A stretch of DNA of 64,000 bases, taken from the NCBI GenBank assembly GCA_031308135.1, contig JAHLJT010000631.1:35201522-35265521 (forward strand). The letters are read 5' to 3'. This document shows, in pieces, positions 58,116-64,000 of the stretch. Both the position numbers and the translations under genes were made by a program. The notes below the pieces were generated by a model. The model worked only from the letters and a program-made list of their open reading frames with translations, was not told the origin of the DNA and did no database searches. This DNA is from Acheta domesticus (taxonomy: Eukaryota; Arthropoda; Insecta; Orthoptera; Gryllidae). How positions within the stretch are numbered: position 1 is the stretch's first letter; each line of letters begins with the position of its first letter.

Positions 58116-60059
58116 CTAAGTAGTTTTGTATGTAGGCTTACTTCAACCTCATGTTCCGGGCATGACAGGGAGCTAAGAACTTGGTTTCCCATCCGTCCCG
58201 ACAAAGTTGTTACGTTACATCAGATTTCAAGTTGAGCTGCCATGAGCACAGCAGTGAACGGGTTTTGGAACTTGGCCTGTAGCTAAAAATATGTTGAAAG
58301 TTATTTCATCCTTTGCTCTGCTAGTGGCATTCAGCTAGCTCCCATATTAGGAGAAATTCAAGAACAGACCCAAGACAACAACAGAGATACAAGAAACAAT
58401 TCTTCGCTTGATGTTGCGACGGGTATCGACCAGTTGTGTCAAGATGTAAAACACCCGTGAAATAGTCAGTAGCTGAAGAACTAGTGGCCGCTTCTTCTGA
58501 CTTTCAAGGTATTGTACCTTGAAGACATTTTAACTATTTTGAAAGGCGTAATAAAAGCAAGCAAACCATACTTTTACGAATGAAGAGATTATTGCCAGAA
58601 AAAGGGTGGGAATCCTTGCTTTTGTACGCTTTATCCTTATTTAGAGATTATAGCTTATATTTCTTATCAATAAACTTGTTGAAATGAATTTCATTTAATG
58701 CATCGGTGAGGTGACTATGAGAGTTAAAATAAGTAAGAAATGATAATGTTAGAATACACATATGTCGCATTTTCTACAGAAATCTCTGAATACGATTAAA
58801 CATTCGGTAGATCCAAGTGTGTGTGTGTTATGTTATTTCAACTGAAACGTCTAAATAATTTGCGTCTGGCGAAGCACTGCATTCCATGGTCCTGGCGAAG
58901 CACTGCAACAACTGAAACAATCATGCAAGACTCTTGAGTTCCTCAAAGTGGTTTATTGCTGGGCGTTACTCGACTAGAGCGTTTACTTCCTATCAAAGCG
59001 TACTGCTATTGTTAAACTTTCGCATTCTTCGCGCTGGAAATTGCTAAAGCAAAGAAAACACTAAAAAACAGAATGTTATTTTTTAATTTGTCTCAGGTAT
59101 GCTATGTTTACACTTGTGGACGTACCCAAAACGTTTTTATTCCAGCTGAACATTACGAACTGTAACGATATGCCTTGGTTGCGCGAACAATCATGCATTT
59201 CTTGTCTTCATGAATAAATGTATGGTCTTGAATTTAAAACGAGCGTGATCATGGTGGTAAATGTGAATTATCACACAATGGAAAGAAGGCAGGCATTGCG
59301 GAGTGGTAGTGGGGCGTCTTCCGCCCGAACGCTTCGAAGCAGACTGCTAGCACGTGATGGTTTTTCTTTCGGTGGTCATGATAGAGTGGCAAATGAATGA
59401 TAAATTCTTTGTGGAACAGTTGAACTAACCAAGCGCCAACCAACCTTTGTGCTTGAGTTGTACTTTGTACCAACCAGAGAGGGGCACACTGTATGCCATC
59501 GCTATTCGGGAGGAAGCGTCACCAGCTCACCCAGCGTAGCGTTGCAGCGTAGCCAATTGATTAGTTCCAGATCGCAAATTTTGAGACTGTTATACAAAGA
59601 AACATGTATTCAGTAAATTCGATATTGTTTGATCTTCTTTGAAAACCAATTGTGTTAAGAGTTTTGCATTAAATGAAAATTGAATGAAAACCCGAACATC
59701 AAGACGGTACGCTCGTTATCAAGCTTTGTATTGCTCGTAACTTTTCAGTTACACCGTATTTGTCCAAATACGGTATACCGTTAAGTCCAAAGAGCAACAT
59801 GGATAAAGGCTTTTTGATTTGTATTATTTGTTCGTGGAACATTGTTCACTTTATGTGTAACTTTCCTTTTGTACTCAAGACATTTGCTGCTTTATATCTA
59901 AAATTTAAGTCTAATTCATAGTTGATGCCCTTCTTTTTTGATGACTCTTTTGGTATTGGGTATAATCGACGAGTTCGATGGGTGCCCAAAGATGTAAGGT
60001 GTGGTATATTTAATTTCGAAGTGATTCTTCTATCATGTACTATACCGAGAAACTGGCCA
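58116..60059. other. No gene recognised
   Basis: AT-rich. A short CTGGCGAAGCACTGCA tandem pair at about 58865-58908. This should contain the promoter or 5' UTR exon of NTAN1, but I cannot place it. Confidence 0.4.
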
Positions 60060-60138
60060 ATCCGTTTGCGGAGGGGGGTGCAGAACGCTCGTGGTGCGGG
60101 CGGGAGCGCTGAAGCGGTGGTGCGTGGGTGTGCGCAGG
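60060..60138 (+). promoter_or_regulatory. GC-rich leader and splice acceptor before NTAN1 coding exon
   Basis: CpG-rich sequence (gcgggcgggagcgctgaagcgg) ends in gtgcgcag at 60130-60137, usable as a 3' splice site placing the exon at 60138. Alternatively transcription could start inside this block. The pyrimidine tract is weak, so the acceptor is tentative. Confidence 0.4.
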
Positions 60139-60325
60139 ATGGTGCTGGTGCTGAGCGGCGTGCTGCAGGAGGAGCCGCCGCACGACTCGCACTCGCTGCT
60201 GCAGGCGCACCCGCTCTACAAGGAGGCGGCGTCGCAGCTCATCAACGTGCCCACCAAGGTGGTGGGGCCCGTCGGCCTCCTCTACGTGCACCAGCGCGAG
60301 CTTGCAGTCACCGTCCCGCACGACA
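60139..60325 (+). CDS. NTAN1: N-terminal asparagine amidohydrolase, first coding exon
   Basis: NTAN1 deamidates N-terminal asparagine of proteins to aspartate, feeding the arginylation branch of the N-degron (ubiquitin) pathway in cytosol and nucleus. The exon encodes 62 residues plus one base. From residue 41 it reads VGPVGLLYVHQRELAVT, nearly identical to the same position in vertebrate NTAN1. AHPLYKEAASQLI matches the AHP..E.A..L helix ahead of it. Length and position fit the family start, so ATG 60139 is chosen although the frame is open upstream to 60091. The donor A|GTGAGT lies at 60326. The catalytic cysteine region (SDDATTC in the family) must be in the next exon, which I did not find before 64000. 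Third positions are strongly G/C, unlike the AT-rich surroundings. Partial gene. Confidence 0.88.
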
Positions 60326-60357
60326 GTGAGTAAACTCCAAATGCTCTTACTAATGTA

Positions 60358-60891
60358 CAGTCCACTCCGATTATAGTGAACCTCTGGGGACTAACATGTA
60401 TGGTTCACTATAGCAGAGGCTCACTATAACCTATGATGTCAAAATTAAATAGAATTTCTCCACGATGATTAATTTTATTAATATAGAGATACAGCAAAAT
60501 TCATACGAACTGAAAATTTCAATATCTTTATTTGCCCTTAAAAATCAATTATTTTCAATTGTTTGCTTCGTACATTTTTCATTAGTAATTTCTCTCGTTA
60601 CGTGCTCTGCGTTGTCCTCTGTCTCGAAGTATCTCAATGCAGTCTTCACAAATTTCGATGTTTTTTGCCCTGTTGGAACACCGTCCCTCTCTCCTTCTAG
60701 TCGCCAAATACATACGAGATCCAATTAATTTCCAGGACGTATTTCCTACGTTCGCTATAGCCGAGGTTCAGGTTCACAATAACCGAATCTTCTTATGCTT
60801 ATTTGTACGTAAGTGAAACGAGACCAGTGACTTAAGTTCACTATAACCGAGGGCTCACTACATCCTAGTTCACTATAAACGGAGTCGAGTG
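60358..60891 (-). mobile_element. pogo/Tigger-like element in NTAN1 intron 1 (534 bp)
   Basis: Left end CAGTCCACTCCGATTATAGTGAAC and right end (inverted) CACTCGACTCCGTTTATAGTGAAC match at about 20 of 24 positions and are flanked by TA (60356-60357 and 60892-60893). Inner GTTCACTATA and GGCTCACTATA strings recur near both ends. A short transposase relic lies inside. It starts only 32 bp after the NTAN1 splice donor. Confidence 0.7.
60547..60690 (-). pseudogene. Possible Tigger-type transposase C-terminal relic
   Basis: The minus frame reads KTSKFVKTALRYFETEDNAE... before a stop. It resembles the ALxxALxYxExQ segment near the C-terminus of pogo/Tigger transposases, and its location inside Tigger-like ends supports this. 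The fragment is short, so alternatives remain. Confidence 0.4.
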
Positions 60892-61299
60892 TATATTTGT
60901 TTTGAGTTCACTTTCACTAAAGAACCCCGATTAAAATGGCCTTTCCCTTAATTAAAAGTATTGAATGTCCCTGTGGTACCACAATAATTTCATAATATTC
61001 TGTGAGGTACAAAACAATTAGAAAACACAATAAAGTGATGCAATTCTTTAACGGTATAAAGCAGGCATGTGAGTGTCGCGGGAAAGATGACTAGCTTACT
61101 GGAGTTAGCGGGCACTGCGTCCAGAACAATGGCGCGAAATTTAAAAGTATTGATTGTGCAAATAATTCCTGGTGATGGCCCATGACAGGCTTTTAGAGAA
61201 GTCATTGTACAGTTATTTCTCAAAATATATCTGTATTAATTCCCACTTCGTCTACTAAAGTAAAGAAATGATCCATTGAAAGGAAATAACCAGTCAGAT
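60892..61299. other. Intronic sequence, nothing recognised
   Basis: Presumed NTAN1 intron; AT-rich. Confidence 0.4.
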
Positions 61300-61405
61300 T
61301 TCAATGTCTCTTGCCCTGTTGGAACACCGTCCCTCTCTCCGAAGGCCCTTCTGGTCGCTAAGTACATACGAGATCCAATTAATTTTCTGGACGTATTTCC
61401 TCCAG
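61300..61405 (-). mobile_element. Fragment related to the Tigger-like element
   Basis: CCTGTTGGAACACCGTCCCTCTCTCC and ACATACGAGATCCAATTAATTT match 60668-60740 inside the element, with an 8-11 bp insertion. No terminal repeats here, so this is a truncated second copy. Confidence 0.6.
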
Positions 61406-62365
61406 GACTTATTTTCAGCCTATTTGTCAGTTGTCAATAAAATTAGACATTTTGAAAGTATCTTGAATTTGTAATCGTATTTCCTTGAGATTGCAATGAA
61501 TTTATGAACAATGATTGCATCAACTTTCTACGTTCAGGTTAGGAGTTTTAAAAGACAAAGATTCTTGTCTGTTAGAAGAGCTGCCCGTCCGTAAGCTTGA
61601 TTTGTTAGCTCTGAGAAACTTGTCCGTAATTTTTGATATTATTGCCACTTACACAAACAACTGAATAATTTAATAAAACAACGAGATACAGAACAAACGA
61701 AACGAAACAACGAAAAACAGAAATACACAAGAAAGGAATTCGCCATTGAAACATTTTCCTCCACTTGTCAAAAATTTTTCTACAGAGCAACATTTAAATT
61801 GAAAATATTCATGAAATAGTAATAAATTCTGGGGAATATAATCGTAATTGAAATCTCGGTTGTTTGATAGAACGAATTTGGAACACATTTTTGTATGTGG
61901 TCACTATTTTAAGCCTTGCGCAGCTTCATCTTGCGCCTGTACACCAGTTTCTGAATTTGGACGGGAAAGAATACTTACGGTAAAATGATTATTAAAGATC
62001 CAGATAACCGCTCTATGTATTTGAAAGATCAAAGTGTCATTTAGAAGCTGAGAGTTCACTCCGCACTCCGCACTCCGTTTCCGCAATTTTAATAATGATT
62101 TTACAATTTTTCCTTCCAAATTAAATATTTGCAAATAACACAGCGTAAAAGTTGTAGCGCAAAAAAATGAGCAAGTCAAAGCTACTGTGCTGTAATTAAA
62201 AGTGAGCGAGCAGAGTTATGAAGTCAGAGATCACTACGAACACATTAATTAATATGTATGTTGCCGTTCTTGAAAGGAATTAAGAATTCAAGGAGAATGA
62301 AGGATGTTTTGTTTTTTTAGTGTTTCCAGTCAACTACTGTGTTCATTACTTCCAAAGTGTAGTGC
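61406..62365. other. No gene recognised
   Basis: AT-rich presumed intron; CGCACTC repeated at about 62059-62075. Confidence 0.4.
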
Positions 62366-62455
62366 ACGTTAAATTTCGGGACGTGAGTGTTCCTCCCTTT
62401 CTGGGACGTGAGAACCGGCGCCGACCTAATCGTCAGCTTGCGGCGTTTCCACTGC
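62366..62455 (-). mobile_element. SINE 3' fragment, copy I
   Basis: TTCCTCCCTTTCTGGGACGTGAG then CCGGCGCCGACCTAATCGTC corresponds to the 3' region of copy B (23215-23285) on the same strand. Heavily truncated. Confidence 0.5.
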
Positions 62456-63129
62456 TGGCCGGCTTTTGAAATGGTTATAAAAATGTTGAAATTAAAAAGC
62501 TAAAGATGTCTCGGAATAATGTGTAGAGGGAACACGTCGAAAACCATATCTTTTTGCCAGTGAACGTGTAATGGAAAATTTCGTTCAAGTTACACACGTG
62601 AGATTTGCCCCTGATTGTTAGGCAACCCGGTTTTCACAGGTGTTTGGCAGGAACATGAAATCTTCTTAACTGCGTGAGTACTGTCAGTTAACAATGGCCT
62701 GCCAAAAAACAGTGCTTAAGAAGTTCCGTAAGAATTAGGAACAATAGTCAAGTGTAACAAACGCCTTACATAAAATTTCCCACCGAATATTCTTCGCATT
62801 AAGTGGTTATTTTAGACGTCTCCAAATGCACTAAAAGTTTGTAAAGCATTCTGAGACACTGATAGTGACACTTTATTCTGGCGGTTCGCAATCCCTCTGT
62901 ACTCCGTAACCGCAACCACGTACCCCCCCCCCCAAACGCCGAAACTTGGGAGACTGGCATTAATGTGCTGGAATCGGAAGATGGGCGACGCGAGAGTGCG
63001 AAATTAGAAATCTTAGAAAATGAGCGTGAGCCGTTTAAATGCATTTATTGTTTCTAGTGTAGTAGTCTTTATGCAGTGCACTATATTTCTAATCTCATGG
63101 AGTACTAATGGCCAATATCCTATATGCTC
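62456..63129. other. No gene recognised
   Basis: Presumed NTAN1 intron. A poly-C run lies at 62925-62935. Confidence 0.4.
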
Positions 63130-63625
63130 GCCGGTTGCGATGAGTCATTGTCAACATTACCGTTTTCAGCAGCGACTCTGGGACGTCTAGGGTTCGAGTC
63201 CCGGCGGTTGCGAATTTTCGAAACTTGCTACATAAATAAGCCGAATCCAACCTCTGGAGGAGAATTCTAGGGACCGACTGCTTGATTTGTAATTTTTCCT
63301 GTTTTCTTCGTTCGTTGAGAGTCAATTGCAAATTCGTACCTTACCAAACGGGCCTCTATTCCTGCGCGATCTTTCCTTTCCCATTCTTGCTCTCTCCTCT
63401 CCCCTTACACAAGCACATATTAACATGCTCTCACTACCACATGTGTCGGGAGACCAGACAGCGTCCAGACTGGGGCCGTGTCCCGCTGGAGAGATTCTGG
63501 GAGGGGGAGTCGCTGCAAGCCGAGGTATACCTGTCGCCATTTCAGAAAGGGAGGAATGCCGTCACCTCTCAGAATATAACATGCGTTACACTTAACACGA
63601 CTAATTAATATAGTAGTTGACCGGC
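63130..63625 (+). mobile_element. tRNA-derived SINE, copy G (plus strand)
   Basis: Box B GGTTCGAGTCC is perfect at 63191-63201. Box A is decayed (GCGATGAGTCATTG). Body GGAGGAGAATTCTAGGGACC, then the 3' region ATACCTGTCGCCATTTC and TTAACACGACTAATTAATATAGTAGTTGACC, matching copy H. Confidence 0.75.
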
Positions 63626-63719
63626 GCGGAAACACATGGATTCGTAGGCTTCCGCGGCTTTCTTTAAATATCTGTCAATGACATTATGATGTGTCAATAT
63701 TTGTCAATGTAATTTCATG
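63626..63719. other. Short spacer
   Basis: TGTCAAT repeated three times (63674-63705); otherwise featureless. Confidence 0.4.
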
Positions 63720-63975
63720 CGCAATAAGTTGCGCGGCTCGCTGAGCATTGGCTTGAATTGCAACGCGGCCGATTTCGCCGCGAGAAGGCGAATAGAAGCG
63801 GCGCAGTGCGAGGCGGCGCGCGCAGGAAGCGGCTGTGAACCCCAGCCTCGCTACAGCTTTATGGTTTAATGAATCTGTCCCGATCCGGCGCCCGCAGCTC
63901 GATGGAAAGTGCAGAGAAAACCCCTCGCTTGCTCCCTTCCACACTTCAGCCGGCGCACACTGGGGCCAAATGACG
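63720..63975. other. GC-rich island at right edge
   Basis: CpG-rich with GCGCGGCTCGCTGAGC and GGCGGCGCGCGCAGG, and a TTGAATTGC core. Could be intronic to NTAN1. No exon could be assigned to NTAN1 here. Confidence 0.45.
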
Positions 63976-64000
63976 AAAAGCCGGCCAAAATGGAAAAAAA

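Overview
The window looks like nuclear DNA of a metazoan, most likely an insect. My guess, from the transposon profile alone, is a large-genome polyneopteran such as a cockroach, termite, stick insect or grasshopper. The evidence is AT-rich non-coding background, spliced gene structure, two piggyBac families, Helitron-, hAT- and pogo/Tigger-like elements, tRNA-derived SINEs and non-LTR retrotransposon debris. No species can be named from the sequence.

Only one host coding exon is convincing: the first coding exon of NTAN1 (protein N-terminal asparagine amidohydrolase, N-degron pathway) at 60139-60325 on the + strand. It lies in a CpG-rich block between a plausible splice acceptor and a good donor. 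The rest of that gene lies beyond the right edge or in exons I cannot see. The 60 kb before it reads as intergenic or intronic DNA.

Three layers fill the rest. (1) Transposons: two short piggyBac derivatives with TTAA duplications (21303-22648, 56795-58115), each keeping only a C-terminal transposase piece; a palindromic TA-type MITE with a TGACGTCA centre (five copies); a tRNA-SINE family (nine copies or fragments, both strands); Helitron-like repeats (three); a roughly 0.75 kb repeat family with one head-to-head pair (four loci); hAT-like MITEs; a Tigger-like element in the first NTAN1 intron; two LINE reverse-transcriptase relics. (2) Simple repeats: TA, GT, AAT and TC tracts and GC-rich minisatellites with 5, 9 and 13 bp units. 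(3) About 25 GC-rich, CpG-dense islands of 0.1-0.6 kb, roughly one per 2.5 kb, which are not convincingly coding apart from the NTAN1 one. Several share short motifs (GATTTATYGGC/GGTTTATCTGGCGCT with CTTTTGTT; NRF1-like TGCGCATGCGCA; a 17-bp AACGAGCAGCCGGCGGC).

The least explained structure is this array of non-coding CpG islands with recurring AT-rich cores, followed by the palindromic CRE-centred MITE family. No CRISPR array, operon, rRNA gene or confident tRNA gene was found. All boundaries were read by eye; island and repeat edges are approximate.
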